Source: Microvirga sp. BSC39 (lineage in GTDB: Bacteria > Pseudomonadota > Alphaproteobacteria > Rhizobiales > Beijerinckiaceae). Taken from it: DNA of 42,561 nucleotides. The stretch spans positions 1-42,561 of the forward strand of contig NZ_JPUG01000005.1 in the NCBI RefSeq assembly GCF_000739015.1, in the 5' to 3' direction. Shown here piece by piece: positions 11,185-20,453 of this stretch. A program made the position numbers and the translations under genes. The notes beneath the pieces are model-generated. The model searched no databases and was not told the DNA's origin. It was given only the letters and a program-made list of their open reading frames with translations. Position 1 is the first letter of the stretch. Each line of letters starts with the position of its first letter.

Positions 11185-11213
11185 GTCGCGCCCGAACGTC
11201 TCACGGGCGCGAC
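11185..11213. repeat. Perfect 10-base inverted repeat between pyrG and the VOC gene
   Basis: GTCGCGCCCG (11185-11194) and CGGGCGCGAC (11204-11213) form a perfect stem with a 9-base loop. There is no T-run after it, and it ends only a few bases before the ribosome binding site of the next gene. It could be a weak terminator for pyrG or an RNA structure limiting translation of the next gene. Confidence 0.6.
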
Positions 11214-11227
11214 CAGCAGGAAAGAGC

Positions 11228-12094
11228 ATGATGACCCGCCGGATCGACCACCTCGTTGTTGCCGTCCAGGACCTTGATCAAGCCGGACTTTTCTATCAGC
11301 GCCTGGGATTTCAGGTCGGTTCCCGCAACCGGCACCCCTGGGGCACCGCGAACCGGATCATTCAGTTCCCCGGCTCCTTCATCGAGCTGATTACCGTAGG
11401 CGAAGGCGCCGCCATCGCGCCCCACCGGGCGAGCGCCTTCAGCTTCGGCGCCTTCGTGCAGGATTACCTGCAGGCCCGCGAGGGCCTGGCCATGCTGGTC
11501 CTCGACAGTCAGGACGCCAAGGCCGATGCTGCTCTTTTCTCAGAGAATGGGATCGGCTCCTTCGAACCCTTCCACTTCGAGCGTGCCGGACGCCGGCCGG
11601 ACGGCAGCGAGACCAGGGTCGCCTTCACGTTGGCTTTCACATCGGCGGAACGCTCTCCCAAGGCAGGCTTCTTCGTCTGTCAGCAGCACTATCCTGAAAA
11701 TTTCTGGAACCCGGAGTTCCAGCGCCACGACAATCAGGCGACCCGGATCTCGTCCGTCACCCTGGCGGCTCCCGAGCCGGAGCAGCTTCGTGGTTTTCTC
11801 AATGCATTTACGGGCGTGCAGCCCGGAAGCCCGGATGGGGACGATCTGTCATTCCGCCTGGACGGGAGCCACATCGACGTGCTGACGCCCGACGATGCCG
11901 CGGACATATACGGTTCAATTGAGGCCGAGCTCGATCAGCCGTCCTTCGTGGCCTTCGCCATCCGGGTCGAGGACATTCAGCGGCAGGCGAGATGGCTCGA
12001 CGCGGCGGAGATTCCGTATCAGCACATCGGCAGCAGGCTCATCGTTCCGGCCAGTGCCGCCTCCGGCGTCGCAATCGCGTTCGAGCCAACGTAA
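11228..12094 (+). CDS. VOC-superfamily protein with glyoxalase-like domain, function unknown
   Basis: The 288-residue protein opens with RRIDHLVVAVQDLDQAGLFY, the usual first strand and helix of a vicinal oxygen chelate fold with a histidine as a likely metal ligand. FIELITVGEG follows, then a central stretch with CQQHYPENFWNPEFQRH. A second beta-rich half (about 175-288) ends in LIVPASAASGVAIAFEP. This resembles the Glyoxalase-like domain family (PF13468 type), whose substrates are mostly unknown. ATGATG gives two adjacent starts; AGGAAAGAG lies just upstream. It sits alone after pyrG and a hairpin. I cannot assign a reaction. Confidence 0.8.
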   Translation: MMTRRIDHLVVAVQDLDQAGLFYQRLGFQVGSRNRHPWGTANRIIQFPGSFIELITVGEGAAIAPHRASAFSFGAFVQDYLQAREGLAMLVLDSQDAKADAALFSENGIGSFEPFHFERAGRRPDGSETRVAFTLAFTSAERSPKAGFFVCQQHYPENFWNPEFQRHDNQATRISSVTLAAPEPEQLRGFLNAFTGVQPGSPDGDDLSFRLDGSHIDVLTPDDAADIYGSIEAELDQPSFVAFAIRVEDIQRQARWLDAAEIPYQHIGSRLIVPASAASGVAIAFEPT

Positions 12095-12096
12095 TG

Positions 12097-12120
12097 TTAA
12101 CCATGTTCCCTTAATCGGTT
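12097..12120 (+). promoter_or_regulatory. Possible operator upstream of the DUF350 gene
   Basis: The segment reads TTAACC, ATG, TTCCCTTA, ATC, GGTT. It shares TAACC, TTCCCTTA and GGTT, in that order, with the minus strand of a site at 12934-12951 before the XRE-like gene. The first eight bases, TTAACCAT, also equal the known CtrA half-site. Assignment is speculative. Confidence 0.3.
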
Positions 12121-12153
12121 GAAAGGTAACCAACCGGTGGGGAACTTAAACCC

Positions 12154-12555
12154 GTGGCTAATTCTCTCGCGGGCTTGCCCGATTTCCTGATCTTCTTCGT
12201 GCTCGCCGTCGCTCTGGTGGGGCTTTATCTCGCCATCTACACGCTTGCGACCATGCACAACGAGTTCGCCCTGATCCGCGAGAACGTAATCTCCGCGGCG
12301 ACAGCACTGGGCTTCAGCCTCGTCGGATTCGCCCTGCCGCTTGCAAGCGCGATCGTTCATGCGCAGACCATCGTCGATTGCCTGGTCTGGGGTCTTGTTG
12401 CCCTGTCTGTGCAGATCGTCGTTTATTGGCTCGTGCGGATCGTCATGCCCAACCTCTCGCAGCGCATCGCCGCCGGCGAAATGGCCGCGGCCCTGTTCCT
12501 TGGCGCCTCATCGCTGTCGGCCGGGATCATCAACGCCGCCGCAATGACGTTCTAA
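12154..12555 (+). CDS. DUF350-family inner membrane protein
   Basis: The 133-residue protein is nearly all hydrophobic, with four predicted membrane helices at roughly residues 8-30, 46-67, 73-95 and 105-128. The connecting motifs TMHNEFALIREN and LSQRIAAGE are typical of DUF350 (YjfL-like) proteins, whose role is unknown. The start is a GTG at 12154, with GGTGGGGA about ten bases upstream; no ATG gives this N-terminus. It converges on the small XRE-like gene (36-base gap). The usual DUF350 partner genes are not present. Confidence 0.82.
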   Translation: MANSLAGLPDFLIFFVLAVALVGLYLAIYTLATMHNEFALIRENVISAATALGFSLVGFALPLASAIVHAQTIVDCLVWGLVALSVQIVVYWLVRIVMPNLSQRIAAGEMAAALFLGASSLSAGIINAAAMTF

Positions 12556-12591
12556 GGTTCAGCGAGACCGCTCGTGGGGAGGGCCTGTTGC

Positions 12592-12861
12592 TCAGGCTTC
12601 CATCTCCACGAGTCGGGCGAACTGCAGGACTTCGGCCCGCATGGAGGGCGGTACCAGCATCGGGTTCCTGTGACGGACCGCGTAAAGCATCGCGATCCGC
12701 TCGATGGCCCTGAGATAGAGATCCGGAATCTCGGCTTCGCCCCACTCGAAGGCCTGATAATCCCGCAGGTTCATGTCGATCTCGTGCGCCATCCTGCTCT
12801 GGGTGAAGCCAAGGGCTGTTCGGATCGCAACGAGTTCCTGCATCTTTCCTTGTTCTGACAT
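12592..12861 (-). CDS. Small XRE-like helix-turn-helix protein
   Basis: The 89-residue product has a helix-turn-helix-like region at about 8-58 (ELVAIRTALGFTQSRMAHEI, then DYQAFEWGEAEIPD). This matches the Cro/C1 pattern 'R..lGlTQ..lA..i.......y..wE.G...ip'. It is probably a DNA-binding regulator with little beyond that domain. The open frame extends to 12900, but the ATG at 12861 has a strong GGAGG seven bases upstream, which fixes the start. It converges on the DUF350 gene and is divergent from kdsA. No toxin partner adjoins it. Confidence 0.75.
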   Translation of the reverse strand: MSEQGKMQELVAIRTALGFTQSRMAHEIDMNLRDYQAFEWGEAEIPDLYLRAIERIAMLYAVRHRNPMLVPPSMRAEVLQFARLVEMEA

Positions 12862-12868
12862 CAAAGCG

Positions 12869-12873
12869 CCTCC
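12869..12873 (-). promoter_or_regulatory. Ribosome binding site that sets the XRE-like gene start
   Basis: GGAGG on the minus strand lies seven bases before the ATG at 12861 and rules out the longer in-frame start at 12900. Confidence 0.75.
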
Positions 12874-12933
12874 CAAGCGCCATCGGGTAAATTTTCTCAA
12901 GTAAGTGCAGTGACTTCAATACTCTTAGCCAAT

Positions 12934-12951
12934 TAACCTAAGGGAAGGTTA
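12934..12951 (-). promoter_or_regulatory. Possible operator upstream of the XRE-like gene
   Basis: TAACC and GGTTA form a perfect 5-base inverted repeat around an 8-base centre that reads TTCCCTTA on the minus strand, 73-90 bases before the XRE-like start. It lies in the 225-base spacer shared with divergent kdsA. The similar elements before the DUF350 gene suggest a common regulator, possibly the XRE-like protein itself. Confidence 0.35.
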
Positions 12952-13086
12952 CCGATTGTGATGCTGAGGGTAAAAATCGGTGTTTCCGGGTCGAATCGCC
13001 ATTGTCTCCCCGTGCAACCTCCGCGCTCGGTCGCCTATGGCACATCGCCGCTTTGCCTTTCGGAGCAAAAAGGCTAGTGACAGCCC

Positions 13087-13935
13087 ATGACCGATACCAA
13101 ACAGCCCCAGAACGCCGTCCAGATCGGCTCCGTCCGCTTCGGAAACCACCTGCCGCTGAGCATCATCGCCGGGCCCTGCGCCATGGAAAGCCGCGACCAC
13201 GCGCTGGAAATGGCCGCTGCCCTCAGTGAGATGGCCGGGAGGCTCGGCTTGGGGCTTGTCTACAAGTCCTCCTTCGACAAGGCGAACCGGACCTCGATTT
13301 CCAGCGCCCGCGGCATCGGGATCGACAAGGCCCTCGCCATCTTCGCCGAGGTCAAGGAGCGATATGGTCTGCCTGTGCTCACCGACGTGCATGAGAACGA
13401 TCAATGCGCCGCCGTTGCGGAGGTTGTCGATGTTCTCCAGATTCCGGCCTTCCTCTGCCGTCAGACGGATCTCCTGATCGCCGCGGCCAAGACCGGCCGG
13501 GTGGTCAACGTGAAGAAGGGCCAGTTCTTGGCTCCGTGGGACATGGCGAATGCCGCCGAGAAGGTGAAGGCGGCGGGCAACCCGAACGTCATGCTCACCG
13601 AGCGCGGCGCATCCTTTGGCTACAACACCCTTGTGTCCGACATGCGCAGCCTGCCGATCATGGCCGAGACGGGCGCTCCGGTGATCTTCGATGCCACGCA
13701 TTCCGTGCAGCAGCCCGGCGGCAAGGGTGCAACCTCGGGCGGTCAGCGGGAATACGTCCCGGTTCTCTCCCGCGCAGCCGTTGCGGTGGGCGTTGCCGGT
13801 GTCTTCATCGAGACCCACCAGGATCCGGACAAGGCGCCGTCCGACGGCCCCAACATGGTGCCGCTCAAGGAACTCGAGGCGCTGCTCGCCCAGCTCAAGG
13901 CCTTCGACGCGCTGGCGAAGAACCGGCAGGCTTGA
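13087..13935 (+). CDS. kdsA: 3-deoxy-D-manno-octulosonate 8-phosphate synthase (KDO-8-P synthase), metal-dependent type
   Basis: KdsA condenses phosphoenolpyruvate with arabinose 5-phosphate to KDO 8-phosphate, for the inner core of lipopolysaccharide. The 282-residue protein shows [45 protein letters not shown] and [17 protein letters not shown]. The residue equivalent to Asn26 of the metal-independent E. coli enzyme is Cys31 ([11 protein letters not shown]), which marks the metal-dependent class. His and Glu/Asp ligands are available in the DATHSV and later IETH and SDGPN segments. Its presence implies a Gram-negative outer membrane. It is transcribed from its own upstream region. Confidence 0.95.
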   Translation: MTDTKQPQNAVQIGSVRFGNHLPLSIIAGPCAMESRDHALEMAAALSEMAGRLGLGLVYKSSFDKANRTSISSARGIGIDKALAIFAEVKERYGLPVLTDVHENDQCAAVAEVVDVLQIPAFLCRQTDLLIAAAKTGRVVNVKKGQFLAPWDMANAAEKVKAAGNPNVMLTERGASFGYNTLVSDMRSLPIMAETGAPVIFDATHSVQQPGGKGATSGGQREYVPVLSRAAVAVGVAGVFIETHQDPDKAPSDGPNMVPLKELEALLAQLKAFDALAKNRQA

Positions 13936-13959
13936 GGTCTGATCCGTTCCATGTGCCAT

Positions 13960-13992
13960 GGCGAGGGCAGGTCTGCGTTCCTGCCGCTCGCC
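13960..13992 (+). terminator. Possible hairpin terminator after kdsA
   Basis: GGCGAGGGCAGG (13960-13971) pairs with CCTGCC and CTCGCC (13980-13992), with one bulged G and an 8-base loop. No T-run follows, so termination would be weak or Rho-assisted. Confidence 0.35.
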
Positions 13993-14052
13993 TAACTGCG
14001 CAGGCGTGATAGGAAGCAAAGGCTTTCTCCACGGTTCCTTCGCCAGGCACTC

Positions 14053-15222
14053 ATGTCGCCCCGCAATCTGATCCTTATTCTCGCCACCAGCGGCTTTGCC
14101 AGCACCTTCTCCGGCCGTGCCGTCGAGCCGATGGTTGGGGTCATCGCACGGGACCTGAGCTCCACGCCGCAGACCATCGCGCTCCTCTCGGCCGCCTTCG
14201 CGCTGCCTTATGCCTTCATCCAGCCTATCCTGGGGCCGGTCGGTGACGCCCTCGGCAAGGAGCGGGTGATGAAGGTGGCACTTACGGTGCTCTTCCTAGC
14301 CCTGGCCTGCTCGATCTTCGCGCCCGATCCTTCGACACTCTTCACCCTTCGCATCATCGCCGGTGCTGCTGCCGGGGGATCCATTCCGCTTTCACTGGCG
14401 CTGATCGGCGACCGGGTGGAGCTGGCGCAGCGACAGGTGGCCTTGAGCCGCTACATGGTCGCCGTCATCATCGGCCAACTGGCTGGGTCGTCCCTTGCTG
14501 GGCTCCTCGCCGAATTGATCGGCTGGCGCGGCGTTTTCACGCTCTCTACCCTCATGGTGGCTTTGGCCCTTGCCGCCACTGTCGCGGGTTTCAGGGGGGC
14601 GCTACCGGGCGGACAGTTCGATCTAAGGAGCGCACTCCTGCGCTACCGGGGTATCCTCTCCAACCCGCGCGCGCTCACCCTGTTTAGCCTAGTTTTCATT
14701 GAGGCCATCGCCATCTTCGGCATCTTCCCCTATGTGGCGCCGCTGCTCGAAGAGCGGGGCGGGGGCGGGGCTGCTGAGGCGGGCTTTGCCCTTGGCGGAT
14801 TCGCCATTGGCGGACTCGTGTTTTCCGTGCTCATAGGCTGGATGCTGAAGCGGCTCGGCATCGGGCGCATTCTCGTGGGCGGCGGTTTTTCCGCAGGCGT
14901 CGCTCTGGCCCTGCTTGGACTGGGCGGAGACTGGAAGCTCGACGCCGCCGCCATGCTCTTCCTGGGGCTCGGCTTCTACATGCTGCACAACACCTTCCAG
15001 GCCCAGGTGACCGAGGTGGCGCCGGGCGCCCGCGCCTCGGCCGTGGCGCTTCATGCGTTCTCGTTCTTCTGCGGTCAGGCGCTCGGCGTCGTGCTGATGG
15101 GCTTCGGCCTGCGCACCATCGGGCTGACCGGGACGACATCCGTTGCCGCCCTGATCATCCTCGGCGTTGGCTTCACCGCCTCCTTCGTCCTGACGCGGCC
15201 GGCCGCTCAGCGGGCCCGATAA
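14053..15222 (+). CDS. MFS transporter, drug/sugar efflux type
   Basis: The 389-residue protein has about twelve hydrophobic helices spread evenly along its length, typical of the major facilitator superfamily. The loop between helices 2 and 3 carries motif A in the form [14 protein letters not shown] (61-74). The [20 protein letters not shown] stretch in the C-terminal half resembles DHA1-type exporters such as AraJ-like permeases. Substrate and direction cannot be read from sequence. Its 3' end overlaps the convergent queF gene by 16 bases. The ATG at 14053 has no strong ribosome binding site nearby. Confidence 0.85.
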   Translation: MSPRNLILILATSGFASTFSGRAVEPMVGVIARDLSSTPQTIALLSAAFALPYAFIQPILGPVGDALGKERVMKVALTVLFLALACSIFAPDPSTLFTLRIIAGAAAGGSIPLSLALIGDRVELAQRQVALSRYMVAVIIGQLAGSSLAGLLAELIGWRGVFTLSTLMVALALAATVAGFRGALPGGQFDLRSALLRYRGILSNPRALTLFSLVFIEAIAIFGIFPYVAPLLEERGGGGAAEAGFALGGFAIGGLVFSVLIGWMLKRLGIGRILVGGGFSAGVALALLGLGGDWKLDAAAMLFLGLGFYMLHNTFQAQVTEVAPGARASAVALHAFSFFCGQALGVVLMGFGLRTIGLTGTTSVAALIILGVGFTASFVLTRPAAQRAR

Positions 15223-15656
15223 GGGGCCACGCCCTGGTCGGGCAGCCAGAGGTTCTTCGGCAACTCCCCGGTCTGCCAGAACACGTCGATGGGAATGCCG
15301 CCGCGCGGATACCAGTAGCCGCCGATGCGCAGATACCGGGGCTCGAGCAGGTCGGCGAGGCGCTTGCCGATGGCCACGGTGCAATCCTCATGGAAGGCGC
15401 CATGGTTGCGGAAGCTGTGCATGTAGAGCTTCAGCGACTTGGACTCGACCAGCCAGGGGCCTGGCGCGTAGTCGATTACGATAATCGCGAAGTCCGGCTG
15501 GCCCGTCACCGGGCAGAGCGAGGTGAATTCCGGCACGGTGAACCGCGCCAGGTAGTCGGTATCGGGGTGCGGGTTGGGCACCCGGTCGAGCTGTGCCGCT
15601 TCGGCGGAATCGGGGAGGGCGCTCGACTGCCCGAGCTGAAGGGTATTGTCTGTCAC
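15207..15656 (-). CDS. queF: NADPH-dependent 7-cyano-7-deazaguanine reductase QueF (type I)
   Basis: QueF reduces the nitrile preQ0 to the amine preQ1 in queuosine synthesis for tRNA wobble modification. The 149-residue single-domain protein is the short, type I form. Catalytic Cys48 lies in [13 protein letters not shown], Asp55 follows in the same motif, and the family signature [20 protein letters not shown] (71-90) binds NADPH. The start is GTG at 15656, with AAGGTGA about eight bases upstream. The 3' end overlaps the MFS gene. I saw no preQ1 riboswitch in the spacer upstream. Confidence 0.95.
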   Translation of the reverse strand: MTDNTLQLGQSSALPDSAEAAQLDRVPNPHPDTDYLARFTVPEFTSLCPVTGQPDFAIIVIDYAPGPWLVESKSLKLYMHSFRNHGAFHEDCTVAIGKRLADLLEPRYLRIGGYWYPRGGIPIDVFWQTGELPKNLWLPDQGVAPYRAR

Positions 15657-15739
15657 GCTATTTCACCTTGGATCAATGACTTGAGGGCTCTTGCCGTCCT
15701 TGCCCGTCTGCTCATTTCGGTCAATAAGCCAACCCATGA

Positions 15740-17086
<1,347 letters not shown>

Positions 17087-17112
17087 TTTCGCGTTGTAAC
17101 GGTAAGTCGATG

Positions 17113-17138
17113 AAGCCGCCTTAGGGCGGCTTTTTCTT
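17113..17138 (+). terminator. Rho-independent terminator after eno
   Basis: AAGCCGCC (17113-17120) pairs perfectly with GGCGGCTT (17125-17132) around a TTAG loop, followed by TTTCTTC, 26 bases after the enolase stop. Confidence 0.88.
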
Positions 17139-17151
17139 CGCTATTCTCGCC

Positions 17152-17234
17152 CGTCATGGCCGGGCTCGTCCCGGCCATCTACGTCTTGGGCCGGGTTGAA
17201 GACGTGGATCCCCGGAACAAGTCCGGGGATGACG
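17152..17234. repeat. Mosaic palindromic intergenic repeat
   Basis: This 83-base element is built of nested inverted repeats: ATGGCCGGG/CCCGGCCAT (17156-17178), ACGTCTT/AAGACGT in the middle, and CCCCGGA/TCCGGGG on the right. The whole unit is bounded by CGTCAT (17152-17157) and ATGACG (17229-17234). The layout is like the REP/BIME-type mosaics scattered in Rhizobiales chromosomes. A shorter version of its left half lies at 22217-22243. Confidence 0.75.
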
Positions 17235-17267
17235 GCGACGGTCGGTGGGATAACGAGTGTGCAACCT

Positions 17268-17286
17268 CTAACACCTCCTTAACCAT
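17268..17286 (+). promoter_or_regulatory. Possible CtrA binding site upstream of ftsB
   Basis: CTAA (17268-17271), seven bases, then TTAACCAT (17279-17286) match the CtrA consensus TTAA-N7-TTAACC with one mismatch. The site lies 22 bases before the ATG of the cell division gene ftsB. Confidence 0.4.
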
Positions 17287-17307
17287 GATGCTGTAAGACT
17301 CAGTCCC

Positions 17308-17622
17308 ATGGTAATCCGCAGACGCGCACGACGATTCCTCATCCCGCTGGTGCTTTATAGCATTTCAGCGGCTGTGGCCGGTTACTTCGTGCACCACGCC
17401 CATAGCGGTGCGCGCGGCATCGAGGCCCGCCAGAAATATGAAGCTCAGGTGGCTGAACTTTCCAGCGAGCTGACGGGTTTGAAAACTCAGCGTTCCGATT
17501 GGGAGCGCCGCATCGCCCTGCTGCGCAGCGATCAGATCGACCGGGATCTCCTCGAAGAACGAGCACGCGTAATGTTAGGACGTGTGCATAAGAACGATCT
17601 CGTCATCATCACAGGCCCATGA
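17308..17622 (+). CDS. ftsB: Septum formation initiator FtsB/DivIC-family protein
   Basis: The 104-residue protein has a basic cytoplasmic N-terminus (RRRARRF), one membrane segment (about 11-27), then a periplasmic coiled coil (about 37-75) rich in Glu, Leu and Arg. A conserved tail runs ERARVMLGRVHKNDLVII. This is the FtsB/DivIC layout; FtsB bridges FtsL and FtsQ in the divisome. In alphaproteobacteria it lies between eno and pdhA, as here. The ribosome binding site is weak. A possible CtrA box upstream would link it to cell-cycle control. Confidence 0.88.
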   Translation: MVIRRRARRFLIPLVLYSISAAVAGYFVHHAHSGARGIEARQKYEAQVAELSSELTGLKTQRSDWERRIALLRSDQIDRDLLEERARVMLGRVHKNDLVIITGP

Positions 17623-17784
17623 TTAAGCATAGCCCGAAAGTTCTGCTTAACTGAAATTAAGTTAATTTTAAATTCCTTGTATTGCTCAATAGCTTGCGCG
17701 TTTCATTGTGCAATGCAAAACGGCTTTTAGCCCACTCGATTTCCCCTTCCGTCTGCGCTACAACTTTCGTCGAGGAAACCCTTC

Positions 17785-17790
17785 GGAGGA
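17785..17790 (+). promoter_or_regulatory. Ribosome binding site that sets the pdhA start
   Basis: GGAGGA sits four bases before the ATG at 17795 and excludes the GTG at 17708, which opens the longest frame but has no such site. The AT-rich 172-base spacer from 17623 also holds a TTAAGCA/TGCTTAA hairpin (17623-17650) right after ftsB. Confidence 0.75.
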
Positions 17791-17794
17791 CCCG

Positions 17795-18856
17795 ATGGCT
17801 GTTGCTGCCCGCAAGGCGGGCCGTGCTGGTGCAGGCGCGGCTAACAAGACCACTTCCACAAAAGGCTCCACACGCGGAGCCGCGTTCAATTCCCCACAAT
17901 TCGACAAGAACCAGGACCTGTCCGCCTATAACGAGATGCTTCTGATCCGGCGCTTCGAGGAGAAGTCCGGCCAGATGTACGGCATGGGCCTGATCGGCGG
18001 TTTCTGCCATCTTTATATCGGCCAGGAAGCTGTCGTCGTCGGCATGCAGATGGCGACGAAAGAGGGCGACCAGGTGATCACCGGCTATCGGGATCACGGT
18101 CACATGCTGGCCTGCGGCATGGACGCGAAGGGCGTCATGGCCGAGTTGACGGGACGCCGCGGCGGACTGTCGAAAGGCAAGGGCGGCTCCATGCACATGT
18201 TCTCCAAGGAGAAGCATTTCTATGGCGGCCACGGCATCGTCGGCGCGCAGGTGTCGCTCGGCACCGGCATCGCCTTCGCCAATCATTACCGTGAGAACGG
18301 CAATGTCTGCCTGACCTATTTCGGCGACGGCGCGGCCAATCAGGGCCAGGTCTACGAGAGCTTCAACATGGCGCAGCTCTGGAAGCTGCCCGTGGTCTAC
18401 GTGATCGAGAACAACCGCTACGCTATGGGCACGTCGGTGAGCCGCGCCTCGGCTCAGACCGACTTTTCCAAGCGCGGCGTGTCCTTCGGCATCCCGGGCG
18501 AGCAGGTGGACGGCATGGACATCCGCGCGGTCTACGCCGCCGGCCAGCGCGCCATCGAGCACGCCCGTTCCGGCAAGGGGCCGTACATCCTCGAGATGCA
18601 GACCTACCGCTACCGCGGTCACTCCATGTCCGATCCGGCGAAGTACCGCACGAAGGACGAGGTGACCCGCATGCGCGAGGAGCACGACCCGATCGAGCAG
18701 GTGCGCCGCCGTCTCCTGGAGAGCTGGAAGCTGTCCGAGGACGAGCTGAAGGCCATCGACAGCCGGGTGCGCGAGATCGTCAACGAGGCGGCTGAGTTCG
18801 CCACGCATGATCCGGAGCCCGATCCGTCCGAGCTCTACACGGACATCCTTCTCTAG
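17795..18856 (+). CDS. pdhA: Pyruvate dehydrogenase E1 component, alpha subunit
   Basis: E1-alpha binds thiamine diphosphate and, with E1-beta, decarboxylates pyruvate and acetylates lipoyl groups. From the ATG at 17795 it has 353 residues. The thiamine diphosphate motif starts at Gly177 (GDGAANQGQVYESFN) and ends in VIENNRYAMGTS. GHGIVGAQVSLGTG precedes it, and RYRGHSMSDPAKYRTKDEV is the conserved loop that holds the regulatory serines in mitochondrial homologues. The N-terminal 40 residues are Ala/Lys/Thr-rich and not conserved. It opens the pdhA-pdhB-DUF5076-pdhC-tautomerase-lpdA cluster. Confidence 0.96.
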   Translation: MAVAARKAGRAGAGAANKTTSTKGSTRGAAFNSPQFDKNQDLSAYNEMLLIRRFEEKSGQMYGMGLIGGFCHLYIGQEAVVVGMQMATKEGDQVITGYRDHGHMLACGMDAKGVMAELTGRRGGLSKGKGGSMHMFSKEKHFYGGHGIVGAQVSLGTGIAFANHYRENGNVCLTYFGDGAANQGQVYESFNMAQLWKLPVVYVIENNRYAMGTSVSRASAQTDFSKRGVSFGIPGEQVDGMDIRAVYAAGQRAIEHARSGKGPYILEMQTYRYRGHSMSDPAKYRTKDEVTRMREEHDPIEQVRRRLLESWKLSEDELKAIDSRVREIVNEAAEFATHDPEPDPSELYTDILL

Positions 18857-18904
18857 AGCATGGGTCAGAAAAGTGGGAACCGGTTTTCTGATCAGCCCAT
18901 GCTC
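18856..18904. repeat. Dispersed palindromic repeat after pdhA
   Basis: GAGCATGGG (18856-18864) pairs with CCCATGCTC (18896-18904), and inside it TCAGAAAA (18865-18872) pairs with TTTTCTGA (18884-18891). The element begins on the last base of the pdhA stop codon. Its pattern (GAGCATG ... AGAAAAGTGGGAACCGGTTTTCT ... CATGCTC) resembles a widespread Rhizobiales intergenic repeat related to RIME-type elements. Confidence 0.7.
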
Positions 18905-18917
18905 CATCAAACAAATG

Positions 18918-18939
18918 GCTTCGATCATCTGATCGAAGC
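18918..18939. repeat. Perfect 10-base palindrome between pdhA and pdhB
   Basis: GCTTCGATCA (18918-18927) and TGATCGAAGC (18930-18939) flank a 2-base centre. It could be a hairpin or a dyad operator. A third palindrome, GCGGCGCG/CGCGCCGC (18944-18961), follows directly. Confidence 0.65.
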
Positions 18940-19003
18940 TTAGGCGGCGCGCTCGCGCCGCTCCCCACATCTCGCCGCTGCGACAATCGAAACAGGTCTT
19001 TTA

Positions 19004-20449
19004 ATGGCGATCGATATTCTCATGCCTGCCCTCTCGCCCACCATGGAGCAGGGCAAACTGGCCAAGTGGCTGAAAAAAGAGGGCGATCAGGTCAAGCCCG
19101 GCGACGTGCTGGCCGAGATCGAGACCGATAAGGCGACCATGGAGGTCGAGGCCATCGACGAGGGCGTCCTGGCCAAGATCCTGGTCTCCGACGGCACCGA
19201 CAATGTGGCCGTGAACACCCCCATCGCGATCCTCGCGGGCGAGGGTGAGGACGTATCGGCAGCCGCCTCTTCAGCAAAGGCTCCAGCCGCTTCGGCACCG
19301 GAGGCCCAGCCCGCACCGACGCCCGACATGCAGGCCGAAGGGCTGACGGACCGCCCGGCTCCGGCAGAGCGTCCGCAGCAGACGGATCTCTCGACCCCGG
19401 CGGCTCCGTCGGTGATCACGAACCGCAGCAGCTATAATGCCATGGCGGAAATCCCTGAGGGCACCGAGCTAGTCAACATGACCGTGCGCGAGGCGCTTCG
19501 CGACGCCATGGCCGAGGAGATGCGCAAGGACGGCTCCGTTTTCGTCATGGGCGAAGAGGTGGCCGAATACCAGGGCGCCTACAAGGTCACGCAGGGCCTG
19601 CTGCAGGAATTCGGCGCCAAGCGCGTCATCGACACCCCGATCACCGAGCACGGCTTTGCCGGCGTCGGCGTCGGCGCGGCTTTCACCGGGCTTCGTCCCA
19701 TCGTCGAGTTCATGACCTTCAACTTCGCCATGCAGGCGATCGACCACATCATCAACTCGGCGGCCAAGACCCTCTACATGTCCGGCGGCCAGCTCGGCGC
19801 TCCCATCGTGTTCCGCGGCCCCAACGGCGCTGCGGCCCGCGTGGGCGCTCAGCACAGCCACGATTACTCGGCATGGTACTCCAACGTGCCGGGTCTCAAG
19901 GTCGTCTCTCCCTACACGGCCGCCGACGCGAAGGGCCTTCTCAAGAGCGCCATCCGCGATCCGAACCCGATCATCTTCCTGGAGAACGAGATCCTCTACG
20001 GTCAGTCCTTCCCGGTGCCGAAGCTCGACGACTTCACGGTGCCGATCGGCAAGGCGCGCATTCATCGCGAGGGAAAGGACGTAACCATCGTGTCCTTCTC
20101 CATCGGCATGACCTATGCGCTCAAGGCGGCTCAGGAACTGGAGAAGGAAGGCATCGACGCGGAGGTCATCGATCTTCGGACGCTCCGTCCGATGGACACC
20201 GACACCATCGTCGCCTCGGTCATGAAGACGGGCCGCTGCGTCACGGTGGAAGAGGGCTTCCCGCAATCGGGCATCGGCGCCGAAATCGCCATGCGCATCA
20301 TGGAGAATGCGTTCGACTACCTCGACGCCCCCGTGGCCCGCGTGACCGGCAAGGACGTGCCCATGCCGTACGCGGCCAACCTCGAGAAGCTCGCGCTGCC
20401 GAACGTGGCCGAAGTGGTGCAGGCGGCGAAGGCCGTTTGCTACAGGTGA
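19004..20449 (+). CDS. pdhB: Pyruvate dehydrogenase E1 component, beta subunit, with N-terminal lipoyl domain
   Basis: The 481-residue protein joins a biotinyl/lipoyl domain (residues 1-78, lipoylation Lys43 in ETDKATME) by an Ala/Pro-rich linker (about 85-140) to the transketolase-type E1-beta core. The core shows [51 protein letters not shown] and [15 protein letters not shown] lipoylated E1-beta is a known peculiarity of alphaproteobacterial complexes. The lipoyl domain is nearly identical to that of PdhC. It lies four bases before the DUF5076 gene and 147 bases after pdhA, that spacer holding three palindromes. Confidence 0.96.
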   Translation: MAIDILMPALSPTMEQGKLAKWLKKEGDQVKPGDVLAEIETDKATMEVEAIDEGVLAKILVSDGTDNVAVNTPIAILAGEGEDVSAAASSAKAPAASAPEAQPAPTPDMQAEGLTDRPAPAERPQQTDLSTPAAPSVITNRSSYNAMAEIPEGTELVNMTVREALRDAMAEEMRKDGSVFVMGEEVAEYQGAYKVTQGLLQEFGAKRVIDTPITEHGFAGVGVGAAFTGLRPIVEFMTFNFAMQAIDHIINSAAKTLYMSGGQLGAPIVFRGPNGAAARVGAQHSHDYSAWYSNVPGLKVVSPYTAADAKGLLKSAIRDPNPIIFLENEILYGQSFPVPKLDDFTVPIGKARIHREGKDVTIVSFSIGMTYALKAAQELEKEGIDAEVIDLRTLRPMDTDTIVASVMKTGRCVTVEEGFPQSGIGAEIAMRIMENAFDYLDAPVARVTGKDVPMPYAANLEKLALPNVAEVVQAAKAVCYR

Positions 20450-20453
20450 GCTC

